Shown: positions 44,441-54,471, counted from the first letter of the stretch. The stretch is DNA of 64,000 nt from Pseudoalteromonas sp. '520P1 No. 423' (GCF_001269985.1 NZ_BBZB01000002.1:310001-374000), one strand, 5' to 3'. Made by a program: numbers and translations. The notes: generated from the letters alone by a model not told the origin.

Positions 44441-46300
44441 ATGTTAATAAAGCATAAGTTAATTTTAAATACAGCGATATTAGTTGTAAGTATGTTTGCC
44501 ATGTTAATACTTGCATCTATTGCTTCTTCATCGTTTCATGATGATTTACAAGTAACTAAACAAATTGGAGATATCGAATCTTCATTTTTACAGTTAAGGC
44601 GCAATGAAAAAGACTTTTTCTTACGTAAAGATCTAAAATATACAGAGAAATTTGGTTCTAAAATTACAAGTTTAGAGCAGAGAATTAAGACATTAAAAGA
44701 GTCATTTAATAATAAAGATATTACGATTAACGAAATCGATGCATTACAAAAGATATTGAATGAATATGATGATTACTTTAATCAAATTGTAACTTCCCAA
44801 AAACGTATTGGTTTACATCCTAAAGATGGGTTGTATGGAAAATTAAGAGAGCAAGTCCATCAAGTTGAATCTATTTTAGGCTCTAAAAATTATCAATTAT
44901 TAGCCCAAATGCTTCAACTAAGAAGAAATGAAAAAGACTTTATGCTTCGCTTAGATCAAAAGTACGTTAATCGCTTTAAAAATAACTTAGCGCAAATGAG
45001 TCTGGAAGTAAAAAGTAGCAACTTAACGACTTATGATAAAAATCAGATAGTTGAACGTCTTGAAAATTATCAAGATGCATTTATAAACTTAGTTAATGAG
45101 CAAGCCATTTTAGGATTAAATCAAAATAGTGGATTACAAAAAGAAATGAGAAGCTTAGTACATCAAGTAGATGGTGTACTTACTGATTTAATAAAAATCA
45201 GCGATCAGGCGATAACTTATAATGCACAACACAATAAATTTTTAGGCTACCTGCTATTTATTTTAGTTTTAATTATTTCAATCACTTTTGCTTGGTTAAA
45301 TAGTAAAAGTATTTTAACTGCGATCACGAAATTCAAGGCTTTTATAGAAAAAGCAGCCGAAAATAATGACCTAACTATCACAGTTAATACCAATACAAAA
45401 GATGAACTGTCAGAAATGGCGCAAGCATTTAACACCATGATAAGCAACTTTAGAAACTTAGTTAAAGAAGTTGATCAATCTGTTGGCTCTGTAAATAGCA
45501 CAACTGCACATTTGGCGGATACCATAGAGATCACAAATCAAGGTATCGCTTCTCAAACACAAGAGACAGATATGGTTGCATCTGCTGCAACTCAAATGGC
45601 ATGTACTGTCGAAGAAATCGCACACAATACACATGAAGCCGCAAATAAAGCTAAGGTCACTTTTAAAAACTCTGAAAATGGCAAAAGTGCAGTTGATCAA
45701 ACCATCCATCAAATTGAAGTTTTATCCGAAAAATTAAACAGTTCAGAAACTTCTGTGCAAGAACTTGCTAAAGATAGTGAAACCATAGCAAGCGTGTTAG
45801 ATGTGATCCGTAGCATTGCTGATCAAACTAACTTACTTGCACTAAATGCCGCTATAGAGGCCGCTAGAGCAGGGGAGCAGGGCCGTGGTTTTGCTGTTGT
45901 TGCAGATGAGGTAAGAACACTCGCCAGTCGCACCCAAGATTCAACTCAAGAAATTGAAAAAATAATTAATACACTGCAAGAGAAAACAAAAACCATTGTT
46001 ATACTTATGGCTGAGTGTTTAGTACAAGGACAAGAAAGCGCAAAACAAGCAAGTTCAGCAGGGCACTTATTGGCTGAAATTAATCAAGATGTTTCAAGCA
46101 TTAATGATATGAATACCGCCATTGCTGTTGCGATTGAAGAACAAAGCCAAGTCGCATCTGAAGTTAATAAACATGTAGTTTCAATCAGAGATGTTGCAGA
46201 ACAATCAGAAGAGTCAGTTGCACAAACACAGGTAATGAGTAAAGATTTATCTAATCAATCTAACATCTTACGTAAAGAGTTAGATCGCTTTATTATTTGA
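44441..46300 (+). CDS. Methyl-accepting chemotaxis protein with HBM sensor domain
   Basis: About 619 residues from ATG 44441 (AAGGAA upstream). Membrane helix 1 is at about 8-28; a periplasmic domain of ~240 residues follows; membrane helix 2 is at about 268-288. The sensor repeats [20 protein letters not shown] and [20 protein letters not shown], the signature of helical bimodular (HBM) ligand-binding domains. Next come a HAMP segment ([20 protein letters not shown]) and the signalling domain with the conserved hairpin tip [20 protein letters not shown]. It reports small-molecule binding, possibly organic acids, to CheA/CheW. No C-terminal CheR pentapeptide is seen. Confidence 0.9.
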   Translation: MLIKHKLILNTAILVVSMFAMLILASIASSSFHDDLQVTKQIGDIESSFLQLRRNEKDFFLRKDLKYTEKFGSKITSLEQRIKTLKESFNNKDITINEIDALQKILNEYDDYFNQIVTSQKRIGLHPKDGLYGKLREQVHQVESILGSKNYQLLAQMLQLRRNEKDFMLRLDQKYVNRFKNNLAQMSLEVKSSNLTTYDKNQIVERLENYQDAFINLVNEQAILGLNQNSGLQKEMRSLVHQVDGVLTDLIKISDQAITYNAQHNKFLGYLLFILVLIISITFAWLNSKSILTAITKFKAFIEKAAENNDLTITVNTNTKDELSEMAQAFNTMISNFRNLVKEVDQSVGSVNSTTAHLADTIEITNQGIASQTQETDMVASAATQMACTVEEIAHNTHEAANKAKVTFKNSENGKSAVDQTIHQIEVLSEKLNSSETSVQELAKDSETIASVLDVIRSIADQTNLLALNAAIEAARAGEQGRGFAVVADEVRTLASRTQDSTQEIEKIINTLQEKTKTIVILMAECLVQGQESAKQASSAGHLLAEINQDVSSINDMNTAIAVAIEEQSQVASEVNKHVVSIRDVAEQSEESVAQTQVMSKDLSNQSNILRKELDRFII

Positions 46301-46443
46301 TAGAAATTTCCATTTCAACAATCACATGGAAGTGATTAAAAATCTCTTTTATTCGCAAGTTCCAATTAAAACTTATTAGTTAGTTCAAATATCTCTCTTT
46401 ATGCTATGGTATTAATCCCTAAAATCCATACAAGATTTATTTA

Positions 46444-46863
46444 ATGAAATTACTCTTTTTATTATTATCTATTGTTAGCTTTAATTGCCTTTCCCATGGC
46501 AGCCACCATGATGAAACACCTAAAATAGCAATTACGAAAACGGTTAACAACTACCTTGAAGGTAGTGTATTAGGTGATTCACAAAGGATTTCGAAAGCCT
46601 TTCATTCAGACGCATTAGTACAAGGTAACTCAAATGGTAAGTTACAAAGATATGATATGGAAACTTTCCTTGGCTTTTTTAGTACCGATAAGCCAGGAAA
46701 ACATACAACTAAAATCATATCTATTGATATAGAAAATGATGCAGCTTTAGTAAAGGCACATTGGGATATGGGCACTTGGATGTATATTGATTATCTCACT
46801 TTAATCAAAAATGATGGCCAATGGAAAATAATAAATAAGGTATATACAAAAATACAAAAGTAA
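46444..46863 (+). CDS. Secreted NTF2-like (putative lumazine-binding) protein
   Basis: 139 residues with a signal peptide (LLFLLLSIVSFNCLSHG). The mature part matches the NTF2-like/lumazine-binding group: VNNYLEGSVLGDSQRISKAF, then HSDALVQGNSNGKLQRYDME, and a C-terminal WKIINKVYTKI. These small cone-shaped domains bind ligands or act as simple enzymes; the substrate is unknown. Single gene, followed 27 bp later by a monooxygenase pseudogene. Confidence 0.75.
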   Translation: MKLLFLLLSIVSFNCLSHGSHHDETPKIAITKTVNNYLEGSVLGDSQRISKAFHSDALVQGNSNGKLQRYDMETFLGFFSTDKPGKHTTKIISIDIENDAALVKAHWDMGTWMYIDYLTLIKNDGQWKIINKVYTKIQK

Positions 46864-46889
46864 CTAGCCTTTAATTTGGAGAAAAGCAC

Positions 46890-47172
46890 ATGCCTAAAAT
46901 CATACTCAAAGGCTATGTCATAGTACCTAACGAAGATTTGGAAGCTGTAAAAAACAGCCCTGTTAACACATATAAAATTAACTAAAAATGAGTCAGGTAA
47001 CCTTGTATTTAAAGTAACTTAAGATCACAGCAACCGTAATAAATTCCATGTTTACGAAGAATTTATAAACCAAGCCGCATTTGAAATTCATCAGCAAAGG
47101 GTTAAGCAATCTAAAAGGGGGGAAGTTACAAGTAATGTAGAAAGACATTATCAGGTTTTAGAGGGGAGTTAA
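46890..47172 (+). pseudogene. Antibiotic-biosynthesis-monooxygenase-like gene, broken
   Basis: Reading starts MPKIILKGYVIVPNEDLEAV in one frame, hits TAA near 46982, and then resumes in another frame with LTKNESGNLVFKVT and, after a further stop, NKFHVYEEFINQAAFEIHQQ RVKQS...NVERHYQ. Together these fit the ABM fold (~95 residues), interrupted by one frameshift and one stop. GGAG precedes the ATG. Confidence 0.7.
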
Positions 47173-47191
47173 GTCGTTTAATCTTTTTAAT

Positions 47192-47281
47192 GGCTCATTT
47201 CCGACATTGCGGACATTCAGTTGACTCTAAAAATAGACTAAGATATGGCGATATTCACACCATAGTCTCTTGTTAGCTATA
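47192..47281. repeat. Dispersed ~90-bp repeat, copy B
   Basis: Partner of 38174-38264; it abuts the stop codon of the following leftward gene in the same way as copy A. It contains the small dyad CCGACATTGCGG. Confidence 0.5.
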
Positions 47282-47686
47282 CTTTTGCACCAAATGTTCA
47301 GTTAAGCTTTTCACTAGCCAAAAGTATAAAAATTCCATTGAGAAAAACAGTAGCCAAATTAATATAAAACCTTGAAATATTGCCCCTTCTTTAAAAGGTG
47401 TATTCTCTGGAGCAAATATTGGTATGGCACTAAAACTATAAATCATCGGAGACATAATTGTTAATAACAAAACTAACTGAACAACTATAGCGACAAGACC
47501 TTTAACAAGAAACTTAATAAAGGATTGCTTAGGCAAAAGTGGATCAAATAACTTAACCAAAGATGTATGATCTTTTATTAAGCTAAATATCATAATAAAC
47601 CCAAGCACCATTGCAATAATATGCAATGGCCAGAAATATTTTATTAATTCATCAGTTAACAGTTCAAGATTAACAATTAATCCCAT
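47273..47686 (-). CDS. Putative membrane protein, 137 aa
   Basis: Three hydrophobic segments are visible: about 18-38 (FWPLHIIAMVLGFIMIFSLI), 60-85 (KGLVAIVVQLVLLLTIMSPM) and 100-125 (FQGFILIWLLFFSMEFLYFW). No motif is recognised. The small size, the repeat at its stop codon and the neighbouring broken genes suggest a mobile gene cassette or hitch-hiking cargo. Function unknown. Confidence 0.55.
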   Translation of the reverse strand: MGLIVNLELLTDELIKYFWPLHIIAMVLGFIMIFSLIKDHTSLVKLFDPLLPKQSFIKFLVKGLVAIVVQLVLLLTIMSPMIYSFSAIPIFAPENTPFKEGAIFQGFILIWLLFFSMEFLYFWLVKSLTEHLVQKYS

Positions 47687-47704
47687 TGTTATAACAACAT
47701 TAGC

Positions 47705-48420
47705 ATAGTTTTCATTGGATTAGATACTCATAAAGAATTTTTTGAAGTCGCATATGAGTTAGATGGTCGTGATAATCACGTGATACATGATGGTCGCATT
47801 TCTAGTGCTAAATCTTCTGTCATAAAAATGGCCCGTGATTTCCAATCCAAATATCCACAAGCGACCCTTCATTTTGTTTACGAGGTCGGTCCTTGTGGAT
47901 ATTGGATTTATCGATTATTGACTAGTCTTGGTCATTGTTGCTATGTCGTCGCACCTTTTCTTTTACCTAAAAAACCAGGTGAAAAAGTTAAAACCGACCG
48001 TAAAGATGCTATGAAATTAGCACACTTACTTAAAATGAATGATATTCCAATCATTTACGTACCTGAGGCTGAAGATGAAGCTGTTCGTGATTTATCTCGG
48101 GCACGACAAACTGCAACTAATGATTTAAACCATGCTCGCTGCCAATTAAAAGGCTTTTTATTAAGAAATAATATCTGTTATGACGGTACTGCCAATTGAT
48201 CCCTTAAACATCTACGCTGGTTAAATGAGTTAATCTTACCTCACCCCGCACAGCATATTGTTTTACAAGAGATGCTACATACGATTGATGAACGAATGAA
48301 ACGCTTAGCTCGCTTAGTTAACGAACTTGAACATCAAGTTAAGCAGTGGCGTTATTACCCTATCGTTAAAGCAATACAAGCTATGCGCGAATCAGGTTCT
48401 TAATTGCTGCAAGATTCATT
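47705..48420 (+). pseudogene. IS110-family transposase fragment
   Basis: The frame begins without a start codon at GLDTHKEFFEVAYELDGRD, containing the first Asp of the DEDD active site, continues through FVYEVGPCGYWIYRLL (Glu) and KVKTDRKDAMKLAHLLK (Asp-Asp), and is cut by TGA at 48197-48199 (Trp expected). It then goes on as LKHLRWLNELILP ... AIQAMR before a frameshift to GIRFLIAARFI. The Ser-containing C-terminal domain is missing. It is clearly inactive. Confidence 0.85.
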
Positions 48421-48499
48421 ACAGAGGATGAACAGCCCATTGCGGTCCCGCATGATGGCTGGTATGGGGGCTGGAGGTGAGAGACCTCCGGCTACCCGA
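48421..48499 (+). ncRNA. Possible 3' remnant of a group II intron
   Basis: GAGGATGAACAGCCCATTGC, then GGTATGGGGGCTGGAGGTGA, GAGACCTCCGGCTACCCGATT. This recalls the terminal part of bacterial group II introns (paired G-rich stems ending in CTACCCGATT). The hairpin CTGGAGGTGAGAGACCTCCGG is real. No reverse transcriptase remains. Assignment is from memory of similar sequences, so tentative. It touches the 3' end of the PhzF gene. Confidence 0.35.
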
Positions 48500-49360
48500 T
48501 TATACGGGGATTACCACCGTACCAATATTACTTGCAAAGCCACCAACTTTTACATTGATTAAAGTAGAGTTATCAGATTTAACAGATGCTGTAATTATTG
48601 AGGTACAATCCATAACTCTACCTTGCTCAAAAACATAGTCACTTCCCAAGGCTAAATGCTCTGTAAGATAACACGCTAAAGCACCACTAGAGCTACCCGT
48701 AGCTGATTCTTCTGAGATACCAAACAAGGGAGCAAAATTACGACAGCTTGCTGTAAGTTTACTTTCAGAACCACAAAGTTCAAAAACATGAAAACCAACA
48801 ACTTTATGCTTTTCACAAAAGTTAGCGATAAGTTCGTCATCTGGTTTTATTATATCTAAATATCCATAAGGAACAGGAATAATCACATCAGGTAGACCTG
48901 TTGAAATAACTTCAATAGGTAATTTAGTGCTTTCTAGTATACTACTTTTAATGCCAATAACATTTGAAATTTCTTGGTATGAAAAACAATCTAATTTTTG
49001 AGGTAATTGCTGCTCCATTATTACCTTACCACTTGGTTCGATGGTCACTGTTAACATTCCAACCTTCGTACGTTGAACATAAGAGCCTGCTGTTAGAATG
49101 CCCTTTTGGTACAAAGTAGAAAAAGTTGCTAGCGTAGCGTGTCCACAAAAGTCAACTTCGCCTGTTGTTGTAAAGAAAGAAACTTCATAATCAGCTTCAT
49201 CATCACTGGAAACAAAAGCCGTTTCTGAATACCCTACAGCTTGTGAAATTTTCAATTTTTGAGCATCCGATAGCTTGTCTGAATTCAAAACAACACCTGC
49301 AGGATTTCCGCCTTTGCCATTTACTGTAAATGAGCTGACCAAATTAACTTCGATATTCAC
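48500..49360 (-). CDS. PhzF-family isomerase/epimerase
   Basis: About 286 residues from GTG 49360 (AAGG six bases upstream; the frame is open to 49402). The family pattern is clear: SFTVNGKGGNPAGVVL at the N-terminus, YSETAFVSS (the Glu is the usual catalytic base), VDFCGHATLATFSTLY, and FAPLFGISEESATGSSSGAL near the C-terminus. The fold is a duplicated diaminopimelate-epimerase type; substrate not known. A short inverted repeat (TTATACGGGG) occurs near both gene ends. It seems intact although surrounded by broken mobile sequences. Confidence 0.85.
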   Translation of the reverse strand: MNIEVNLVSSFTVNGKGGNPAGVVLNSDKLSDAQKLKISQAVGYSETAFVSSDDEADYEVSFFTTTGEVDFCGHATLATFSTLYQKGILTAGSYVQRTKVGMLTVTIEPSGKVIMEQQLPQKLDCFSYQEISNVIGIKSSILESTKLPIEVISTGLPDVIIPVPYGYLDIIKPDDELIANFCEKHKVVGFHVFELCGSESKLTASCRNFAPLFGISEESATGSSSGALACYLTEHLALGSDYVFEQGRVMDCTSIITASVKSDNSTLINVKVGGFASNIGTVVIPV

Positions 49361-49779
49361 CAACACCTTTTTCCCCGTATAACATTTGTATAAACGGCAC
49401 ACACACTTATCAGGTTAGACCTCTTAATATAAATTAAAATTTTTAACTAAATAAAGTGTGCTTTCACGCTTTGTAATTTATATGTGCCTGTTATCTAGGA
49501 GCATATATCCGTATGCAACTCATTTTACAGCTTTTATTTTTTACCAACAAGACAAAGCGTGCGCTACAAAATATCAAACCGTGCGATGATTCTGATGTTA
49601 TGAAATAATTTATGGAAAAGCATACAAAAATTAACAATAAACGCTAGTTTAGTGACTGTTCGGTTTCTATTTTTAATCATTGTGGAAAGTAAAAAATCTA
49701 ATGACCGCAATAGGCTCTTAACTGCTTTTAAAACCCATAATCAAATTTTGTTAAGCCCCTTTACACTCATCAATAGGAT
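49361..49779. other. Non-coding stretch
   Basis: No gene was seen. AAAGTGTGCTTTCACGCTTT near 49455 is a possible imperfect hairpin. The region likely holds the PhzF promoter and the tail of the GNAT transcript. Confidence 0.45.
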
Positions 49780-50211
49780 TTAAATAAACTTACACATGCC
49801 ATTACCTAATATGTCATTTGGCCTTTGTATATAACCAAAGCGCTCATAAAAGCCTTCTTTTCCTTTAGCTGAAAGTAAACCTATCGTAGCGCCTTTTTTA
49901 GTGGTACTAGATAAGTAACTTTCAATATACTGCATTACTTTATGCCCTAAACCACGTTTTTGATATTCAGGATGAACAACTATATCTTGAACATAAAAAT
50001 ACATAGCGCCATCACCAACAATACGACCCATGGCTATCAGTTGCTTATTAGCTCTTATGGTTACATGAAAAAGACTATTATCTAAACTCATTTGAGCCAT
50101 ATCAAAGTCAATATCTCCCCAACCTATGATATTTCTTAATTTATTAAATTCTTCAACACTTGGCGCATCAAAATAAACCTTATAATTATAGGTATTGTTA
50201 TCGTCTGTCAT
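49780..50211 (-). CDS. GNAT-family N-acetyltransferase
   Basis: 143 residues. The acetyl-CoA binding loop is visible in VQDIVVHPEYQKRGLGHKVM (Q/RxxGxG/A as QKRGLG), followed by YIESYL and the C-terminal GLLSAKGKEGFYERFGYIQR typical of the fold. The acceptor substrate is unknown. It lies 19 bp downstream of the Kef-type antiporter gene on the same strand, so they probably share a transcript. Cytoplasmic. Confidence 0.85.
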   Translation of the reverse strand: MTDDNNTYNYKVYFDAPSVEEFNKLRNIIGWGDIDFDMAQMSLDNSLFHVTIRANKQLIAMGRIVGDGAMYFYVQDIVVHPEYQKRGLGHKVMQYIESYLSSTTKKGATIGLLSAKGKEGFYERFGYIQRPNDILGNGMCKFI

Positions 50212-50230
50212 AAAACCCTTATATACATTA

Positions 50231-52069
50231 TCATTGTTTTTGTTTTGATTGTTGCTGGCAAGAGTTCAGCTTAGTTTGCTGTGCTCTATCGTTATCAAGC
50301 ACTTGTTTTAAGTCTTCCATTCTTTGTTTTACGGCTATGCCATAACTTTTATCGTCACCCCATACATCGGCTAAGATCCGCAAAGATTCATTATCATGTT
50401 CTGTGAATATTTTGCCGGCTCTAGTTGCATCGGCTTTATCATTACCTAAAACCATTAAGGCTTCTATACCTAAATTCACTGCAGAATCAAAAGTCTCACG
50501 TTTAAAGCAAGTTACGCCTAAATGCATGAGTTCATAAGCATGGCGCCTATCAGTAGCACGAGCGAATATTTTAAGTTTTGGATAATGTTTATGAACTAAC
50601 TCGACAATTTCTAGAGTTTTATCTGGCTCATCTATGGCAATAACAATAATTTTGGCTTCTTTAGCACCAGAGGCTTCAAGTAAATCTTGGCGTGCAGCAT
50701 CGCCATAAAATACTTTATTATCAAACCGCCTTAATAATTCAACTTGGCTTGGACTATGGTCTAAAATAGATAAATGATAACCTTGCGCTGTTAACAGTCT
50801 GCCAACTATCTGGCCAAAACGGCCATAACCTGCAATGATCACATTTTTAGTAGGTTCCATATTTTCTACAGCATCAAATTCAGGTGCCTTATTAGTTGTT
50901 CTTGATAAAGATTTTTCATACATCATTAAAATTAAAGGTGCACACAGCATAGATATTGCAACGATTAAGGTTAATAACTTAGTTTGTTCAGGACTTGTAA
51001 CTAACAATCCACTTGTAAGAGATAAGAGCACAAACGCAAACTCCCCACCTTGTGCTAACGCCAAAGTAAACAATAACTTTTGATCTGATTTCATTTTAAA
51101 AATATTAGCAAGTAAGAATAAAACACATGCTTTTATTAAAATCAGTCCACATACAGCTAAAGAAACAAACGCAAATTTATCAAATAATAACGGGAAGTCG
51201 ATTGATGCGCCTACAGTAATAAAAAATAGTCCGAGTAATAACCCTTTAAAGGGTTCTATATCAACTTCTAGCTCATGCCTAAATTCACTTTCGGCTAATA
51301 CCACCCCAGCTAAAAAGGTGCCAAGCGCTGGCGATAAACCAATACGTTCCATTATTAAAGCGATTGCAACGACCAAGAATAATGCTGTAATGGTAAAAAT
51401 TTCTCTTAAGCGGGTTTCTGCAATGTAACGAAATAATGGCGCGGAGATATATTTTCCTGCCAATATAATAGAAGCGATCACCACAAGCGACACTGTGACT
51501 TGGCCATATATAGGCAAGTGTGCAATCAAATTATGGCTATCTGTACTACTCTTTGTAATGTCTTTAAAAGCAAGTAAAGGTACAACCGCAAGAATAGGGA
51601 TCACCGCAATATCTTGAAAAAGTAAAACTGAAAATGAATTTTGTCCGGCATCTTGTTTGATCCAACCTTTTTCAGTCAAGGTCTGTAAAACAATTGCGGT
51701 AGAAGATAAGGCAAGCATAAGGCCGATAGCCAGAGATGTTTGCCAAACTAAATCTAATGTATAAAAACAAACAGCAAAAATAATACCTGTTGTCAGCGTT
51801 ACCTGTAACCCACCTAAACCTAAAATGGAATGCCGTAACTTCCAAAGCCTTGCAGGCTGTAGCTCTAAACCAACTAAAAACAGCATCATAACAACACCAA
51901 ATTCAGCAAAATGCATTACGCTGGTTTGATCACCCACTAATCCTAAAAGGTTAGGGCTTATTAAAATACCCGCTAATAGATAGCCTAAAACTGAACCTAA
52001 ACCTAAGCGCTTTGCAACGGGTACCGCAATGATTGCTGCGACTAAATAAATTACCGCCATCTCTAACAT
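50231..52069 (-). CDS. KefB/KefC-type monovalent cation:proton antiporter
   Basis: 612 residues. The N-terminal ~380 residues contain 12 or so membrane segments of the CPA2 exchanger fold (GSVLGYLLAGILISPNLLGL, VVMMLFLVGLELQP, LGTFLAGVVLAESEFRHELE). The C-terminal part has an RCK/TrkA-N nucleotide-binding domain, NVIIAGYGRFGQIVGRLLTA (GxGxxG) and VFYGDAARQDLLEASGAKEA. It exchanges K+ or Na+ for H+ across the inner membrane; Kef homologues are gated by glutathione adducts. No KefF/KefG ancillary gene is nearby. Start ATG 52069 precedes MLEMAVIYL. Confidence 0.9.
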   Translation of the reverse strand: MLEMAVIYLVAAIIAVPVAKRLGLGSVLGYLLAGILISPNLLGLVGDQTSVMHFAEFGVVMMLFLVGLELQPARLWKLRHSILGLGGLQVTLTTGIIFAVCFYTLDLVWQTSLAIGLMLALSSTAIVLQTLTEKGWIKQDAGQNSFSVLLFQDIAVIPILAVVPLLAFKDITKSSTDSHNLIAHLPIYGQVTVSLVVIASIILAGKYISAPLFRYIAETRLREIFTITALFLVVAIALIMERIGLSPALGTFLAGVVLAESEFRHELEVDIEPFKGLLLGLFFITVGASIDFPLLFDKFAFVSLAVCGLILIKACVLFLLANIFKMKSDQKLLFTLALAQGGEFAFVLLSLTSGLLVTSPEQTKLLTLIVAISMLCAPLILMMYEKSLSRTTNKAPEFDAVENMEPTKNVIIAGYGRFGQIVGRLLTAQGYHLSILDHSPSQVELLRRFDNKVFYGDAARQDLLEASGAKEAKIIVIAIDEPDKTLEIVELVHKHYPKLKIFARATDRRHAYELMHLGVTCFKRETFDSAVNLGIEALMVLGNDKADATRAGKIFTEHDNESLRILADVWGDDKSYGIAVKQRMEDLKQVLDNDRAQQTKLNSCQQQSKQKQ

Positions 52070-52128
52070 AATAAAACATCACCTTTAATGTGTATATTTC
52101 GAACTCTTATTACAGCTTAGTGTTTAAT

Positions 52129-52379
52129 TTACTTATTGTTAATCTGTTTTATATTGCTAAGTAAAATAAATCGAGACTGATAAAAAAAGAAAATAACGAG
52201 GCCAAAAATAATTTCGCCAACACCTGCTAATTTAGTAATGAGGTAAGAAGTTTCATCAGCAAAACCCATGCTCGCTGTCATGGGTTTTCAAGCGGTGCGA
52301 TATGAATTAACTTAGGGAAAAGGCCATGATAAATCCAGCTAAAGCTTAATAAAAATCGGCTAATTTGTATTGCAGACAC
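52129..52379 (-). pseudogene. DoxX-like membrane protein, frameshifted and truncated
   Basis: GTG 52379 with AAGGAG upstream begins MSAIQISRFLLSFSWIYHGL FPKLIHIAPLEN, then a frameshift near 52280 moves to MTASMGFADETSYLITKLAG, VGEIIFGLVIFFFYQ. It ends after about 80 residues where relatives have about 125-130. The DoxX_3-like pattern (SWIYHGLxPKL) is recognisable. The reading frame cannot give a full protein. Confidence 0.65.
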
Positions 52380-52430
52380 GATAAAGCTCCTTTAAAGCTT
52401 AACTATCACAGAAATTTATATCTGAATATT

Positions 52431-53000
52431 TTATTTATAACGGCTACACGCCCAAATAGATTCTGAAACAAGCTGGCCAATTAAGGCGTTACCGGATTTA
52501 TTAAAATGTAATCCATCATCAAGTAATAAATTGTCGTAACCTATATCAGTTAACTGCTCATATAAATCATTTATGGTAAAATCATATTCACGAGCCAGCT
52601 TACAAGACACTTGATTATATTCAATAACATCAGCTAAATAGCGTTTAGATTCTTTATGTTGATTATGAACATTCTCATTAAATGGCGTGCTTGTTGCCCA
52701 AATAACTTTGCAATTTAAGCGAGATAAATAATCGAATATGATTTTTAAGTTAGCTTGATATTGCGTTATTGAAGACACCTTTTGACTTGCACCTTGATTA
52801 AATCTGATATCATGCAGACCACAATTGATATGAATAATGTCACAAGGTTCGCAGAGCCACTTTGAAATATGAGTAACAATTTTATTTGATGACTCACAGT
52901 TTTCTAATGGAAAATTCACAAACCAATCTATTGGTAAATTTTCAACAGTATAATCTTGTGAGTGCATTCTTATAGAATCACCAATTAATGAAATGTTCAT
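52431..53000 (-). CDS. SGNH/GDSL-type hydrolase
   Basis: 189 residues. The catalytic Ser lies in the N-terminal block ISLIGDSIRMH; the oxyanion Asn/Gly block is HINCGLHDIRFN; and the C-terminal DGLHFNKSG supplies the Asp-x-x-His. All four SGNH blocks are therefore present. No signal peptide, so it is probably a cytoplasmic esterase acting on lipids or acylated sugars. Monocistronic; the frameshifted DoxX-like gene follows on the same strand. Confidence 0.85.
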   Translation of the reverse strand: MNISLIGDSIRMHSQDYTVENLPIDWFVNFPLENCESSNKIVTHISKWLCEPCDIIHINCGLHDIRFNQGASQKVSSITQYQANLKIIFDYLSRLNCKVIWATSTPFNENVHNQHKESKRYLADVIEYNQVSCKLAREYDFTINDLYEQLTDIGYDNLLLDDGLHFNKSGNALIGQLVSESIWACSRYK

Positions 53001-53174
53001 TTGTTCTCTTTGTTTATTTTATGCCATGTAATCAAAAGGCCTGCCACCTAGATAATCAAAACCATATACCCATTCGTATAAAATAAGGTATATTCTTAAA
53101 CTCTAAATCATTCAGTAACTATTTCATAGATATAAGTTATTAGTGATAAGTTAAAAAGCCTAAGGAAGATAAGC

Positions 53175-53474
53175 ATGGAAGTGATGAGGGAGGCGATAGC
53201 GCTTGTATTTTTTATATTTGGTATTACATTAATATATTTAATTTTTGATACGAACCAATGGGAATATGTTCTAGGTGCAATTTTAACTTTTGCGACCGCT
53301 TTTTTGATTTGGCCAAGTAAAAAGCGTGGGCAAAGAGAGCAAGAAAGCCAGTTTTTAGATGTACTTGAGTTAATAATAGAGTTTCCCGTTGAGCTTATAT
53401 TTTGGTTATTCAGAATATTAGGTCGTATATTTAAAGGGAAAGATGGCTCAATCGATATAGACTTAGATATTTAA
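53175..53474 (+). CDS. Small membrane protein, 99 aa
   Basis: Two hydrophobic helices at about 7-24 (IALVFFIFGITLIYLIF) and 30-47 (YVLGAILTFATAFLIWP), a basic loop (SKKRGQREQES), a third amphipathic segment (ELIIEFPVELIFWLFRILGR) and an acidic tail. AAGGAAG lies upstream of ATG 53175. No family is recognised. Confidence 0.6.
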   Translation: MEVMREAIALVFFIFGITLIYLIFDTNQWEYVLGAILTFATAFLIWPSKKRGQREQESQFLDVLELIIEFPVELIFWLFRILGRIFKGKDGSIDIDLDI

Positions 53475-53828
53475 TACTCATTTCAATAAATATTTATCAC
53501 TAAATATGATTACTTTATTTACCGCCATTACATTGAGGTTTTAGAATCGATTAACATTCGTTTGTTTGATGGTGCAGATACTTGGAAATTTATAAAAGAG
53601 TAATCTGTAACCAAATAGTCATCACATAACAAACCAGCACACAAAAAGTAACATCCGCCTCAAAAAAATCATAGAAAACAGCAATAATTATCAATAATTT
53701 ACATTATTATTAAGACTGTAATAATCAATCCAATTTAATCGATGGTACACATCAATTAAAGCCATTTATATATTCAAATACCAGTGCACTATACTGCGCG
53801 CCGATTAAATTACCAAATGAGCAATATC
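53475..53828. other. Gap with possible gene fragment
   Basis: An open stretch 53490-53603 (+) reads YRHYIEVLESINIRLFDGAD TWKFIKE before a stop, which looks like the tail of a real protein whose front is missing. The rest is AT-rich without features. Confidence 0.3.
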
Positions 53829-54436
53829 ATGAATAAATTAGCATCAATTCCTCTATTAGCATTATGTCTATCACTTAATGTTCAAACTCAATTAGAGCTA
53901 GGTCCATTAAAACCACTGATTGGTTCATGTAAGTCAGCGCCAACAGGCGGTTTTGATATGACTCCTGGTCAAGAAGGTTCTAAAGCAGGTAAGGGCGGCC
54001 CGGCAGTTGAAGCTTATTTTGAAACCATAACATTTGAAGTTGCAGCTGATACGACAAATGCAAGCGACCAATACTTAACAGCTGTTTACTGCAAGCAAGA
54101 AGTATTTAAAAAAAGCACAGGTAATAAGTTTCATGATCAACGTGGTTACTTTATTTATGATGCATAAAACAAAACTGTTCATAACTCTTTTGTGTGCCAC
54201 GTGCAACATGTGTAGTCGCTGAAGGTAAAGCAGGTAGTAAAATGACACTTACAGCGCCAGCTAACGGTGTAGCAGAGTCAAGCTATATGACTAAAAATGC
54301 AAAAAAGGTGGGTTTCACAATGAATATCGAAATCTCTGACAACAAATTAAGCTACTCACAAGTAACAAACCTAGAAATTTACGCCAAGCCTTTTGGTCAT
54401 ACTGATTTAGGCACACTTGTAAAAGTTGAAAAGTAA
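53829..54436 (+). pseudogene. Nitrobindin-like heme-binding beta-barrel gene, broken
   Basis: ATG 53829 starts MNKLASIPLLAL. The protein then shows the family pattern LGPLKPLIGSCKSA, GFDMTPGQEGSKAGKGGPAV, YFETITFEV, YCKQEVFKKSTGNKFHDQRG YFIYDA, interrupted by TAA at 54165-54167 and a frameshift near 54195. It resumes as PRATCVVAEGKAGSKMTLTA to a proper C-terminus (TDLGTLVKVEK). Homologues read IPRATCVxAEGKA without a break. Two lesions show inactivation; both halves remain well preserved, suggesting recent decay. Confidence 0.75.
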
Positions 54437-54446
54437 TATTTAATTA

Positions 54447-54469
54447 CTAACTAACTAACTAACTAACTA
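54447..54469 (+). repeat. CTAA tandem repeat
   Basis: Nearly six copies of CTAA, directly after the broken heme-binding gene. It may vary in length by slippage. Confidence 0.8.
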
Positions 54470-54471
54470 TA

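Noticed and set aside
48493..49381. TTATACGGGG inverted repeat around the PhzF gene as a mobile-cassette boundary
   Set aside because: Only about 10 bp, one copy lies in the coding end and the other near the start region; too short to claim without more copies.
49380..49440. Integron attC site before the PhzF gene (GTCTAAC ... GTTATAC)
   Set aside because: The two core-like boxes are only about 40 bases apart and the second does not fit GTTRRRY.
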